From: KBS-96 sp963722585 | GTDB lineage: Bacteria; Acidobacteriota; Terriglobia; Bryobacterales; Bryobacteraceae | Direction: 5' to 3' | Assembly: GCA_963722585.1 (NCBI GenBank) | Contig: CAVRNU010000008.1 | Coordinates: forward strand, 1 to 64,000 | DNA length: 64,000 bases | Shown here: piece after piece, positions 45,416-54,972 of the stretch | How the letters are laid out: every line of letters starts with the position of its first letter | Position numbering within the stretch: position 1 is the first letter of the stretch | The notes under the pieces: model-generated | Told to the model about the DNA's origin: nothing | The model's database searches: none | What the model saw: only the letters and a program-made list of their open reading frames with translations | Made by a program: the position numbers and the translations under genes

Positions 45416-45638
45416 CTACGCAGATCTTTTGCGTTTGTGGCTACGCTCAATCCGGGCGGCGGCCTCGCGCTCCAACTCGATCATGAACTGATCAACTGCC
45501 TCACGGCGGAAGACTCGTTGTTTTCCACTCTTGATCGATGGAAGCACCGGCCTGCGATTGCCATTCGCATGAGCGCGGACCCAGGCCGGAGTCTTTCTTA
45601 GGAGGATCGCGACCTAATCGACGATCAGATATTCATGC
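45416..45638 (-). pseudogene. Excisionase/helix-turn-helix protein, broken
   Basis: ATG HEYLIVD, then TAG where Gln or Glu is expected, then VA and a one-base shift into LRKTPAWVRAHANGNRRPVL ... SGKQRVFRREAVDQFM. This is the pattern of the MerR-like excisionase (HTH_17) fold used for target-site binding in integrative elements. One nonsense codon and one frameshift. Confidence 0.55.
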
Positions 45639-45703
45639 ATGGGCACGGGGGCTAATACCCAGCTACATGGCCCGTGCCCGGATGTCGTGTGCTCGGATTT
45701 CCC

Positions 45704-46221
45704 TTAACTGTGCTGGGAGTGCACAGTTTCTGCTTGTTCTTTGGCGGTAGAGACGCTCAATTTCAAGAGTTCGTGAGTCCACTCTAGTTGTTGACGCGCC
45801 CGGCCCCCAGCGGACAAAAGCCAAGTCTTCGAAACCGCAATTCGGAAATAGATGAAAGCTGTGGACGCGGAAAATAGATAGCCGACGGATACAACGAAGT
45901 TGATAATCGCTTTCGCAGCAGGACTGTAGGAAGAAAGAGCAATCCCGGCAGCCGCAAGCGGTGTCACGATTACCAGCCAGAGGCCAAGAAATAATGCCGT
46001 GAACGACATGGACAGCCAAACTAGAAGGGTTCTGATGATCGCGCCGTACATTGCGGCTGCTTCAAACTCCCTGAGTGAAGTAACGTTCGCTTGAGAACGT
46101 CAATTCTTTCGTGGCGTCTTTTTGTACTGGTCGTTGCCCACCACCGCAGGATATGGGGCGTTATCAAATTCGCAGCGACACTAATGGGAAGCGACAAAAC
46201 GAGGGTGGTGACGCTGTCCAT
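45704..46221 (-). pseudogene. Membrane protein of unknown function, frameshifted
   Basis: The start at 46221 reads LVLSLPISVAANLITPHILR and a basic amphipathic stretch. Near 46070 the frame must shift to continue with LREFEAAAMYGAIIRTLLVW, followed by three or four membrane segments (LGLWLVIVTPLAAAGIAL; AIINFVVSVGYLFSASTAF). A separate 115-residue product could start at ATG 46051. Proteins with this layout occur near phage and defence genes, but no role is known. Confidence 0.55.
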
Positions 46222-46331
46222 CTGTCTCTTCGCTATTTTCTCACGCGAACTGGCAAGACAGCTTCTGCGCTAATTTGGCCTCTTGAGCACGGCGACGATC
46301 TCCGCCAATGAAGCAGAAACCTTATTCACGC

Positions 46332-46643
46332 TTATAAGGCAATCCCACCAGCCCCATTAGAATTCCGCCTAGCGGCGGAAGCGCTCCATCCCGCCATGAG
46401 CAGCGCGGCGTCAGTGATTGTCAGCATCCGCCGGACAACCAGGCTCAACACGACCAGGTTGAATATGCCGAACACGAATGACAGCACCCCTGGCGCTGCT
46501 GATGGTCCCGTCGCGACCGGAGAGCATGTTCCGGATGTGTTTGCGCCATCTCACTACATACCCAAAAACCGTAAGATCACCGATGTAACGCACCCAACCG
46601 CTGCGCCAGCACCGAGTATCCGCCAGCGAAACTCTTGCAACAT
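46332..46643 (-). pseudogene. Small membrane protein with two consecutive in-frame stops
   Basis: ATG LQEFRWRILGAGAAVGCV ... LRFLGM, then TAG TGA, then in the same frame a second membrane segment (VLSFVFGIFNLVVLSLVV) to TAA 46332. About 103 codons. The two membrane segments in one frame support a real, now broken, gene. Family unknown. Confidence 0.35.
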
Positions 46644-46808
46644 TTGCACGATAGTTATCGGGCAAAAGGCGGCCTCATAAATGAGCCACGAAGTCGGAGC
46701 CGCGTCCTTGATTGCCGAGTGAATCGTTCGTTTTTTCTGGCCCGGCTTAAAGTAGTTAGCGGAGACGAAAAGGGGGAAGCTACAGACGTAAACTGGTGAT
46801 GTCCTCTT

Positions 46809-47261
46809 ATGAGTCTTAGGGAAGGAACACGGCGTCTAAGCCTGTTTGTTGGTGTGATAGGGCTAGCTGTCGCCGGATTTGCGGCTTTCGTCAGCCTTCG
46901 TGTTGTGGCGCAAGATCGTGCACGAAACCAGGCGTTTGAAACACTAGTAAATTCCAAGATCGTACAACAAGAACGTAATTCGTGGTTCCTGATTAATCGC
47001 CCCCCTGGTTACGACCCCGAGACTTCGGAGGTGCATAAGGGCGACATCGCGCGTATTCATTGGGGTAAGGACCTGACGGTAGCCTCGATAGATAAGGAAC
47101 ACGGGACCGTACTTTACAAGACAACACTTCCATCCGTCTGGTCATACGTCCTGGCTGCCTGTCTTCCTTTGGTAGGCTTTCTGGTTCCGTGGGCAGCCGT
47201 CCGCTCCATAGCGTGGGTCGTGATCGGTTTCAGAGAAGACAGGAAACCGGGTAAAAGCTAA
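46809..47261 (+). CDS. Hypothetical membrane protein
   Basis: A 150-residue protein with an N-terminal membrane segment (LFVGVIGLAVAGFAAFVSL), a polar central domain (about 40-110) and a second membrane segment (VWSYVLAACLPLVGFLVPWA). Likely inner-membrane with a periplasmic central domain. No family recognised; the region 47262-47575 after it holds no clear gene. Confidence 0.6.
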   Translation: MSLREGTRRLSLFVGVIGLAVAGFAAFVSLRVVAQDRARNQAFETLVNSKIVQQERNSWFLINRPPGYDPETSEVHKGDIARIHWGKDLTVASIDKEHGTVLYKTTLPSVWSYVLAACLPLVGFLVPWAAVRSIAWVVIGFREDRKPGKS

Positions 47262-47575
47262 AAGGCCGCGGGCTTCTGAGGTGCGCCTGCATGGGCAGCG
47301 ACGAAGGACAAACCGGTAAGCAGCGGGAGGATGAGCACCAACCCGTCATTCTTGAGCCTACCACTGCAAAGATCTCCGAAGCTGTCAAACGTCACATTAA
47401 ATGCGACTGAGGTTGCCGAATTACTTGCGACTGAGAAAAATCTCTCAGTTTATGGCGCGTCTCCGTCTCCACAAGAGCAGTGCCCACCTGGGACACGGAG
47501 GATTTGGCAAATCAGCTTCGAACTCCTGCAAACTACAGCCAAGTTCCCGAGCTTCGCTGGAGAGTACCAATTTAA

Positions 47576-48250
47576 CTAAGGCATGGAGAGGAAGCGAAGG
47601 ATCTCGTTCATGACTCGATCGCTTTGGTCCGTTTGAAAAAGAAACTGGGCGTGGGCAGAACCATCCAGAATAATTAACTCCTTGGGCTGGGGAGCCTTTT
47701 CATACTGGGAACGAATCCGTGGGAGCCGGGGGCCGGCGCTGTTGGCATCGTCGCGCGCGATGATAAACAGCGTCCGCGATTTTAGCTTCTCGGCCGAGAG
47801 GTTAGGCGCTGCGCCCAGGAACACAATCCGATCAATTTCACCCCGCCCGGCCTGGATCGAGGCATCCCCAGCCGCTCCGCCACCAAAACTGCCGCCGATC
47901 ACGGACACCGCTTTAACGCCGTGCGCCTTTAAGTAGCGAACTGCGGCGAGCACATCGTTTTCAAATGGGGCAGTATCAAAATCCTTCTCGCCGGGACCGG
48001 TCGAGCATCCGAATCCGCGGAAATCGATGGCCAGGACTTGAAATCCTTCGGACGCGAGCACCTGCGCCTGTGCCCGCCAGCTCTCCTTATTGAATCTGCC
48101 TCCGTGAGCCAATACAACCGCGCGTTCGCCCTTGCCGTATACATCCGCGCAAACCTGCCCATTGTCTTCGGTAGGGAATGAGACTGTCTGCTGTGCTGCT
48201 AAGAGCGTAGTCAGGATGAGCGCGATGGGCGCAGTTCGTAGAAACGACAT
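47576..48250 (-). CDS. Secreted alpha/beta hydrolase
   Basis: 224 residues: signal peptide (IALILTTLLAAQQ), VVLAHGGRFNKESW (oxyanion segment), nucleophile SVIGGSFGGGAAG (Ser), acid IIARDDANS and His at DGSAHAQF. A complete dienelactone-hydrolase/esterase-like triad. Periplasmic esterase is the likely role. Confidence 0.82.
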   Translation of the reverse strand: MSFLRTAPIALILTTLLAAQQTVSFPTEDNGQVCADVYGKGERAVVLAHGGRFNKESWRAQAQVLASEGFQVLAIDFRGFGCSTGPGEKDFDTAPFENDVLAAVRYLKAHGVKAVSVIGGSFGGGAAGDASIQAGRGEIDRIVFLGAAPNLSAEKLKSRTLFIIARDDANSAGPRLPRIRSQYEKAPQPKELIILDGSAHAQFLFQTDQSDRVMNEILRFLSMP

Positions 48251-48676
48251 CCGCCGATTATACGCGGCGTTCTAGTATCGGAGTTTGGCGGAAAGCACCC
48301 TAGCCTAGGAACCGATCAGCTCTAAGGACTCCGGGTGCATGGTTGGTAAAACCGGAGATGTCAAGCCGGCCATCACGGGGATGATGGTGCGATCCCGCAG
48401 GCTCACGACATGCAACGTATCCATGCTGTTCAGGAGTCCCCTGATGCCGAAGTCGATAACGGACAGATTTTCCGACGGCGCAACGAAATCAAGGCGGAAG
48501 GCTCACGGATGAATTGCGCCGAGCGTTTGTTGCCGCAGAGGCTCGGGAAAGTCAAAACATTTCGCTGCCAAAATGTCGTACCGTGTGATAAAGGACACGC
48601 TTATGGAGATTGGCAGTTGAGCGAAAGACCTCTTGAATCAGTTGTCGGGCCAGCGGCGCCGCCGCGCAAAGACGAC

Positions 48677-49327
48677 ATGCTCTTCGGTCTTGATGAAGAC
48701 TGGCACCTGAACGCCTGCGTAAATTACTCCCATTGGCCGGAACAGCTTTATAGCGACGGCTACCGGTTGGCAGCCAGGTTTCTTGCCGAACGGGTATGTG
48801 AATCCCGTCAGGAACTGGACGCGTTGATTTATCCCATTGTTTACCTGTATCGGCATCATTGCGAGCTGGTGCTCAAGAGCATCACCGTGGTTGCCTCGGC
48901 GCTGCTTAACAGAAAACTGGCCGATCCGGAAGTAAATGCGCTCGGACGGCATGGGCTTATCGAGCTTTGGACGAATCTCAGACCATTGCTGAACCGGGTG
49001 TGCGAAGCCGCCGGCAACCCTCCGTTCCCAGAAGAAGATCTGGACGGCATTGAATCCTATATTGAGCAGCTTAACGAACATGACTCCGATGGGCAGCGCT
49101 TTCGATACGCCACCGTGAAGAGACAAGAAAGGAAGAAGGCGAAGACGGCGAAAAAGCCAATCCACGAACCATAGCTGCGGCCAGAACTCACGCTCATCAA
49201 TATCCGCGTATTTGCGGGAGCCATGGAAATGCTCGCCGCCTATCTCGAAAGCATGGATGGTTGGTTCGACAACCTGCTTCAAGCCAATACCAAATGGAAC
49301 AGGAAGGCTTATGATCCGACGTACTAA
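48677..49327 (+). pseudogene. HEPN-like defence-associated protein with in-frame TAG
   Basis: MLFGLDEDWHLNACVNYS is taken as the start; the frame is open further upstream but that part does not look conserved. The core LIYPIVYLYRHHCELVLKSI carries an R-x4-6-H-like helical pattern seen in HEPN-type proteins. The frame meets TAG at 49172 after KKPIHEP and continues in frame as LRPELTLINIRVFAGAMEML ... WNRKAYDPTY to TAA 49325. It sits at the head of a row of Abi/TIR genes. Confidence 0.5.
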
Positions 49328-49763
49328 ACTCATCGCCGTTAATCTTAGCTGCGACCTCGCGACGGTGACGGTCAAGCCGCCTGTGGCTTTTGTCGCTTCC
49401 GTAAAAACGGCAGAGCGGTTCTTCGATTTCTTCGCTGCCAATATCCGCCGGTTCTCCGAATGGCGCGCGGACGCGGGGATGGCCGAGCTTTCTACACCCT
49501 CAGTAAAGCTGCATCTGGCCGTACTCCGCATGGCGCAGCAGGAGGCCAATCCGACGATATTGGGCCATGCCCAATGCGCAGGCATCGAAACCCGCATCGG
49601 CAATCGCATTATCCGCACCGCCGGCATCCATGACAAACACACGCGCCGGATTTGCGACCGTCGTAACGATGTCGCTTCAATCGATGGATACACATTGATG
49701 GATACAGCAAGGTGGGGGTTTAGCGATGGATTGCATCTCCCCTTTCGACGCTCAGCATCTTGA
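49311..49763 (+). pseudogene. Shrunken tyrosine recombinase (phage integrase) remnant
   Basis: Reading contains pieces in the order of an integrase: TAERFFDFFAANI (core-binding domain), RRFSEWRADAGMAELS, PSVKLHLAVLRM, then near the end IHDKHTRRICDRRND. This last piece resembles the C-terminal box H-x4-TTR-x-YDRR but has Cys in place of the catalytic Tyr. The catalytic middle is deleted. It overlaps its neighbours on both sides. Confidence 0.5.
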
Positions 49764-50529
49764 AGCAGCTTGTAGGGTGTTGGCCGATACACAGCTCGGT
49801 CTTACCGGCTCCCAAATAGGCCACTTGCTCCAAGAAATTAAGGTGGCGGATGTCTCACCGGATTTGACCAAGTGGAAGCGATTGTTTAATGCCTTGGCTG
49901 GTGCTCAAAACAGGCATCAGGTCGGAAATCACCTGATCATGTTCATCAATCGCGCCATGAATCCAGTCAGCTATGCGCGGGAGAGAACTGCCTTTGAATG
50001 GCGGCGTGACGAGTTGAACGTAGTGCTCGCATTTTCTGGCTTTTATATAGAGGGGGATGGCAAAGTAAACTACTCCAGCAAGGTATCGACACTCGCCGGT
50101 GCACGGGCACGGGCGGGCAGAATGAGGGCGGCGCTGGAAAACCGGAATGTTCATACGGAAGTTCTCAAATATTGCAGGGCTGAATACATTGAAGAAAACT
50201 ACTTTCACGCTGTGCTGGAAGCAACAAAAGGCGTAGCAGAGCGCATCCGCGGGATGTCCGGCCTGGGGTCGGACGGCGCTGATTTAATCAACGAGGTTTT
50301 TGGTATCAAGTCCCCGATACTTGTTATAAATCCGCTCAGAACCGACTCCGAAAAAAGTGAGCAAAAAGGCTTCTCGCAACTGCTCGTTGGCCTTTTCGGG
50401 GCGATACGCAATCCGTTGGCGCATGCGCCTAAAATCACTTGGGCGATGCCAGAACGAGGCGCCCTCGATGTATTAACGCTGATTTCCTTTGTGCATCGAA
50501 AGCTCGATAAAGCGACCAAGACACCTTGA
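49726..50529 (+). CDS. TIGR02391-family protein
   Basis: 267 residues. The C-terminal region NYFHAVLEATKGVAERIRGM ... SEQKGFSQLLVGLFGAIRNP LAH is the TIGR02391 (Ymh) signature, a HEPN-like domain found in phage-defence contexts. The N-terminal half is helical (LLQEIKVADVSPDLTKWKRL). RNP-x-AH resembles the RxxxxH of HEPN RNases. It lies 53 bases before an AbiJ-TIR gene in the same direction; a shared role in abortive infection is inferred. Confidence 0.75.
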   Translation: MDCISPFDAQHLEAACRVLADTQLGLTGSQIGHLLQEIKVADVSPDLTKWKRLFNALAGAQNRHQVGNHLIMFINRAMNPVSYARERTAFEWRRDELNVVLAFSGFYIEGDGKVNYSSKVSTLAGARARAGRMRAALENRNVHTEVLKYCRAEYIEENYFHAVLEATKGVAERIRGMSGLGSDGADLINEVFGIKSPILVINPLRTDSEKSEQKGFSQLLVGLFGAIRNPLAHAPKITWAMPERGALDVLTLISFVHRKLDKATKTP

Positions 50530-50581
50530 AACTGAAAGAGCATTCTCTGACTCGAACCGCAGAAAGTAACCGCGGACGCAC

Positions 50582-51448
50582 ATGAGGGAAGCAAATAAAA
50601 TCGCCGAAGTTTCACGGCGGGATATTGTCGATGCCTTAATTCTCGATGAAGTTCCTTTTTACGGCAGGCTTGACCTCATCCCGTTTTTAAGACGGGTCTG
50701 GCCGCTGCAAACAATGCCTTCAACCGATCACCGATTCAAGGATGCGGAGGGCGATGTTTGGCAGCACATGGTCAACAACAGCGATTGGACGCTGGATGAG
50801 TTGCTATATGGCAAACTTGACGTGCTCGATATATCAGATGAGATGTTCGGCAAATTCCTGGAAACATGTGTTCACCCAGTTACCGTAACAGACCAGGAGA
50901 GGGTAAGGCAGCTTGTAACGATGTTTAATAAGGCTCTGAATAATGATGGGTTTCTTATGCGGCCTTCAGGGCAGATATCCGGGCGCACAATCTACAAAAT
51001 CAGCAGCACAACAGGAACAGGTGGATTAGGGAACGCATTTGAAATCGTCTTGTCTTTCGCCGGCGAAGACCGAGACTATGTCGACCAAGTGGCCGAGCTG
51101 TTGAAAGGCAATGACGTGTCGTTATTCTACGATGCCTATGAAGAGGCAACGCTCTGGGGCAAAGACCTTGTTGAACATCTGCATCAGGTTTATAGCGGCT
51201 CCGCGCGCTATTGTGTGATGTTCATTGCCAAATTTTATGCAGAGAAAATGTGGCCTAGCCACGAACGCCGGAGTGCTTTTGAGCGGGCAATCGAAACGAA
51301 AGAAGAATATATTCTGCCCGTCCGGTTTGATGATACAGTACTTCCGGGGCTGCGAAAGACCATTCACTACATCGACCTGCGAAAGAAAACCCCTGAGGAA
51401 TTGGCCGTTCTCATACTGAAAAAGCTGGGAAGGGCGACTGTAAGTTAG
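50582..51448 (+). CDS. AbiJ-NTD3 and TIR domain protein
   Basis: 288 residues. The N-terminal half (IAEVSRRDIVDALILDEVPF; PSTDHRFKDAEGDVWQHMVN) matches the AbiJ N-terminal domain 3 pattern. The C-terminal half is a TIR domain: EIVLSFAGEDRDYVDQVAEL (strand A), VSLFYDAYE, RYCVMFIAKFYAEKMW and ERRSAFERAIETKEEY, which should hold the catalytic Glu of NAD-cleaving TIRs. Such proteins typically sense infection through the N-terminal part and kill or arrest by NAD depletion. Adjacent to the TIGR02391 gene. Confidence 0.82.
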   Translation: MREANKIAEVSRRDIVDALILDEVPFYGRLDLIPFLRRVWPLQTMPSTDHRFKDAEGDVWQHMVNNSDWTLDELLYGKLDVLDISDEMFGKFLETCVHPVTVTDQERVRQLVTMFNKALNNDGFLMRPSGQISGRTIYKISSTTGTGGLGNAFEIVLSFAGEDRDYVDQVAELLKGNDVSLFYDAYEEATLWGKDLVEHLHQVYSGSARYCVMFIAKFYAEKMWPSHERRSAFERAIETKEEYILPVRFDDTVLPGLRKTIHYIDLRKKTPEELAVLILKKLGRATVS

Positions 51449-51499
51449 GGTCCCCATTGTTCGTTCCTGCGCGCTCGTTTACATTTGTACATTGCAAAG

Positions 51500-51683
51500 G
51501 ACAGGGACAGCAGACTTCCCGATCGCCAGACCTCTCGCTGCTCGTGGCGATCCTGTAGAGTGCAAAGCCGCATTGTGGCCGCTCCCGGAGCGCTTGTTTA
51601 TAAGCCAACAAGTTTTTCGCCTCGCCGGTCTCCCCCTGAGCAGCCAAGAAGCAGGCCCGCAATTCAAGCGAGATGACTGACAA
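51500..51683 (-). pseudogene. TPR-protein fragment
   Basis: A minus-strand frame reads LELRACFLAAQGETGEAKNL then AYKQALRERPQCGFALYRIA, the consensus of a tetratricopeptide repeat pair. No start or full domain is present. The rest of 51684-52076 shows nothing supportable. Confidence 0.35.
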
Positions 51684-52076
51684 GCTGTTCAGAAGCGGTT
51701 CGAGCAGAGCGGCCCGGCATCACTCTCAGCTTCGGCCGATCGCCAGGCGCCGCGTTATTTTACGGCCTCGTTTGCATTCCCGACCAGTCCTTGAATTGCA
51801 TAGACATCCGCCATAGTCCGGCATCGCATCGAACCGATGATTCTTCCGCTTTCACGAGATTGTGAGTTTCGACGGCCTGCATCCCGCGGCAAACCTGGCG
51901 AATTGCCGCGCTAGGAAGTCAAGATTCGGCCATCCGCAGCCCAGGGGCCTTCACTTCCGTGCGGAACAGAAGCAGCTCAAGTCGGAGAAGGGTCGGTGGA
52001 AATCTTCGTGATTGAACGTACTGAGAGGCCCTCTGCAAACTAGTGGGGAATCCCGCGTGAAAACGGAAGTCGGCTC

Positions 52077-52481
52077 TTAGGGAAACACAAACCTATTCTC
52101 CCTCGCTAACCATTCACGGACAGCCCGAAAATCCGCGGCATTGATCGCGAGAACTCGAATTGTGCAGCGGCCGATTGGGGTCGTGCCCATTAATTGCGTC
52201 CCTTTCCACTCGAAATGGTCCGACCACAGATCTCGCCGCGGGTGGAAGATCTGAGCCACACCGCCATCGAGCGGATCTAAGCCCGCCAGGTTTGGCCCTT
52301 TGTGCCTATTGCAATGCAAACAAGCGAGTGCCAGATTGTCCAACTCTGTGGGGCCGCCGTGCTGCCGCGGGATGATGTGGTCAATGTGGAAAGGAAGAGG
52401 ATAGAATGCGGCTGGCAGATGGCAGTATTCGCAACGATTTCTTGCTCGTTGCCAGACCTCACGGCTTAAAGTTGCATTCAC
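52077..52481 (-). CDS. HNH endonuclease
   Basis: 134 residues with a zinc-binding pair CEYC, the HNH core HIDHIIPRQHGGPTELDNLA and LACLHCNRHKGP. A free-standing HNH nuclease of the common standalone type with a helical tail. Its start overlaps the 3' end of the upstream small gene (ATGA), a two-gene unit often seen in Acidobacteria and cyanobacteria. Confidence 0.88.
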   Translation of the reverse strand: MNATLSREVWQRARNRCEYCHLPAAFYPLPFHIDHIIPRQHGGPTELDNLALACLHCNRHKGPNLAGLDPLDGGVAQIFHPRRDLWSDHFEWKGTQLMGTTPIGRCTIRVLAINAADFRAVREWLARENRFVFP

Positions 52482-52774
52482 GAACGAGGCTGCGACGATT
52501 CGCGACCGGACAAGGCTAATCGAGCCTTGGATTGCATCACAGCCAAGAGATTACCCACGTGAAGGTAACTGTCGAACTCGCGTGCCTCGTCGTCACTCAA
52601 GGTGCCCGCCTGAGATCTGTCGGCGAGATCCTGCATCCGAGCCTGGTCGCTTTCACTGAACCGCAGGCCGAGCAAATATTTTGCTGCTTCAGGCGCCAAA
52701 TTGTCTGGCTGCGATTCTATCAGGCGCGCCCATACAGCCGCTTCGCTTTTGGGAGTAATCAACTGCGAACTCAA
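52478..52774 (-). CDS. Small partner of the HNH gene
   Basis: A 98-residue soluble helical protein (WARLIESQPDNLAPEAAKYL; RMQDLADRSQAGTLSDDEAR) coupled to the HNH gene. It might regulate or restrain the nuclease, but no domain is recognised beyond the frequent pairing. Confidence 0.7.
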   Translation of the reverse strand: MSSQLITPKSEAAVWARLIESQPDNLAPEAAKYLLGLRFSESDQARMQDLADRSQAGTLSDDEAREFDSYLHVGNLLAVMQSKARLALSGRESSQPRS

Positions 52775-53372
52775 AATGGACCTCTTCCTCTAATGTAAAC
52801 CGAAGCAGCAAAGCAGTCGGCGTTAAGTGATTATTGTTTTGGCCCGACCGCAGAGGCGAATCTGGATAGTCAACTGGTCGCCGGTTTTCATCATGAGGAG
52901 CTGGCACTGCATAGTACCAATGATTGCCTAGTTTCTTGCGACAGAGCTTCCATCTCTACAAAGGCGCTGAGCAGCCTCGTACACCGCTGATCGGGCGGCT
53001 CCGATTTCGCGAAGAATGTGGTCCTCGAGTTTCACGTTGGGGTACGTTGCTTGTTGCTTGCGATCGCCCATTCTGCGTCGGCTGCTTATCATTACGCGGG
53101 GCGTTGCCACACCCTGAAGAGAAGTGCGGTTCCACACGTCCATCGCTCCGCGGCCGATGTCGCTGCCACCGCGCGCGACGGGCAGTAAACCGGCACTCGC
53201 GCGTCTTTGCCAGTCGGGATTTTACGAGACTTTTATGCTGCAATATCCGTAGCAGGCGGCGCTTCCGGCTGGCGTCCAACTTCCCCACGCCATTCGTGCG
53301 AGAAGATTCCCTCCGCAAGATCACCATCTGTCTTCAAAAAATCAGATAATATCAGAAATTGCAAGATATGTC
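52775..53372. other. Gap with unassigned minus-strand reading
   Basis: About 600 bases. A minus-strand frame at 52928-53143 (ATYPNVKLEDHILREIGAAR) has protein-like composition but no start context or family. Nothing else is supportable. Confidence 0.3.
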
Positions 53373-53400
53373 TTGACACCTAACCAAATGTCAGTTTAGA
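53373..53400 (+). promoter_or_regulatory. Sigma-70-like promoter of the three-HTH gene
   Basis: TTGACA (53373-53378), 16 bases, TTTAGA (53395-53400). Transcription would begin near 53407, which argues for the GTG start at 53464 and not the ATG at 53401. Confidence 0.5.
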
Positions 53401-53463
53401 ATGCCACATGAAAGCATCCTCTCGGTGGTACAGTATGGAACTGTGACGCGGGAGGAACGCCAA

Positions 53464-54540
53464 GTGGCTGAAGGAGTTAAAGCATTGCGCGCAACACTGA
53501 ACGAGTCGCAGCAGCAGTTCAGCAACCGTCTCGGCGTGAGTATCTCGACTGTGGCGCGATATGAGCTCCAAAACCCACCACAAGGCGCCATCCTAATCAA
53601 GCTTGGGGCAATTGCTCACGAAGCAGGGCGGGAGGATTTACGGGACCTCTTCCAAAAAGCTTTCGAAGCATCCATTGATCGCCGATCGCCGATCGCCGAA
53701 GCAATTCGAAGTTTGAGGGCTACCGCGGGCGAGAGCCAACAGGAATTTGCTCAGCGTGCAGGTCTCTCGGTCGTATCCGTCGCACGCTACGAAACCGATG
53801 CGCGGCCAAAGAAAGCTGTTCTAGCGCGACTAGCGGAGGTGGCGAGAGACTTGGGCAGGGCTGACCTCCAGACTGTTTTTCAAGAAGCGCAAGCCTCTGA
53901 AGCCGCCGAACCCGAAATTGAGCAGAGTGCGCTCTCCGGTCTTCACCAAATGGCAACACCGGAAGGCGTCGGTTTCCTGAAGCGCATTTCTGAAAAGCGG
54001 TTGAAGAGAATCCGGAAGCTCTTTTTAAAAGAGTTTCACTCCGAACGAGAGTTGTCTGCGATGTGCGCTGCCGCTTGGCTCCTCGAACACTATAGCTATT
54101 ACAACGAGCGCGACGATATTTTGGTTGATGAAATTAAGCGTGTTCTGGACCGCCGCGGAGCTCCGCTTACTTTAGCGGAGTTAGACATGTTGGGTAAACT
54201 CGGGCGCAGGGCCGTTGCCGATAAAGTGCAGAAACTGCCGATCTCTCAGTTAGTGAGAGGGCTCCGCGAGCACTTGGACCTCAGTGAAGAGACATTGGCC
54301 AAGTTGCTGCAAACCACTGTCGCCACTGTTGAAGAATTTGAGGCCGGCACACGAGCACCCGGAATTCAACATCTTGAGATTATGTTGTTCCTAATGCGCA
54401 TGACGACGCGTAGACTGCCGGAACTTGAACTTGCTTTCAGCCTGGCTTTGGATGAGGCGTCCGAACGGGAGGAAAGTCAAAGGCGTCAAGAGCCGATGGG
54501 CGATTTGGGGGACGAAGCAAATGAGCGCGGGGGCGAATGA
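53464..54540 (+). CDS. Regulator with three helix-turn-helix domains
   Basis: About 358 residues. The GTG is chosen because GGGAGGAA precedes it by 6 bases and a promoter overlaps the upstream ATG. Three XRE-type units are visible: LRATLNESQQQFSNRLGVSI (about 8-30), LRATAGESQQEFAQRAGLSV (about 85-105) and LREHLDLSEETLAKLLQTTV (about 265-285). The first two are internal repeats. A charged helical region lies between units 2 and 3 and a polar tail at the end. Possibly the element's master control gene; it lies before an excisionase-like gene. Confidence 0.75.
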   Translation: MAEGVKALRATLNESQQQFSNRLGVSISTVARYELQNPPQGAILIKLGAIAHEAGREDLRDLFQKAFEASIDRRSPIAEAIRSLRATAGESQQEFAQRAGLSVVSVARYETDARPKKAVLARLAEVARDLGRADLQTVFQEAQASEAAEPEIEQSALSGLHQMATPEGVGFLKRISEKRLKRIRKLFLKEFHSERELSAMCAAAWLLEHYSYYNERDDILVDEIKRVLDRRGAPLTLAELDMLGKLGRRAVADKVQKLPISQLVRGLREHLDLSEETLAKLLQTTVATVEEFEAGTRAPGIQHLEIMLFLMRMTTRRLPELELAFSLALDEASEREESQRRQEPMGDLGDEANERGGE

Positions 54541-54781
54541 GTCTGTTGGTATAGAAGTTTTGGTCCGAGGCGCCGCCAGAACAATCGAAATTGGCCGACC
54601 TTCGAATGCGTCTTCAACACCAGCGACACTCCTCTGTGCGTTGGGCACAACTTCCAAAAGAACGTTGCGAGCGCTCGGTTCAGCAACGGAGAGAAGGCTC
54701 GGCAAGAAAGCGAGTCGCAATGGCGCTACTAACGACAGCCCAAGCAGCCAAAGTGCTGGGGATCGCTGCCGCGACGCTTAA
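54521..54781 (+). CDS. Doubtful small ORF
   Basis: An ATG inside the 3' end of the regulator opens a frame of 86 residues (SAGANESVGIEVLVRGAART ...) rich in Ala/Ser/Arg. There is no family signal and it overlaps the next gene. It may be a coupled small protein or spurious. Confidence 0.25.
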   Translation: MSAGANESVGIEVLVRGAARTIEIGRPSNASSTPATLLCALGTTSKRTLRALGSATERRLGKKASRNGATNDSPSSQSAGDRCRDA

Positions 54782-54938
54782 CGAGTGGCGGGTACGCAAT
54801 GAAGGTCCTGCGTATACGAAGATAGGTCGGTTGGTTCGTTACTCAGATTATGAATTAGAGAGGTTTGTTCGTGACCGCACAATCCAAACATCCAACCGAA
54901 AAGGTGGAGTGGACCCCATTTTTGAGACAGCCAGTTAA
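54720..54938 (+). CDS. Excisionase-like helix-turn-helix protein, end replaced by an IS
   Basis: 72 residues: LLTTAQAAKVLGIAAATLNE ... KIGRLVRYSDYELERFVRDR, a classical MerR-like HTH_17 of the AlpA/Xis type. Its last codons (after SNRKGG) are supplied by the left end of the IS3-family element, so the natural C-terminus is lost. In integrative elements such proteins usually sit next to the integrase gene, which here is just beyond the IS. Confidence 0.75.
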   Translation: MALLTTAQAAKVLGIAAATLNEWRVRNEGPAYTKIGRLVRYSDYELERFVRDRTIQTSNRKGGVDPIFETAS

Positions 54939-54972
54939 CCCCTGAAAATCATCGAAAGGGGAAAACTGGAAC

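Noticed and set aside
46396..46680. Plus-strand ORF near 46.5 kb
   Set aside because: Low-complexity Thr/Pro reading with no ribosome site; the minus strand shows two membrane segments in one frame instead.
48639..49792. Long minus-strand ORF (about 380 codons)
   Set aside because: It is antisense to the HEPN-like gene and integrase relic, whose plus-strand reading gives recognisable motifs.
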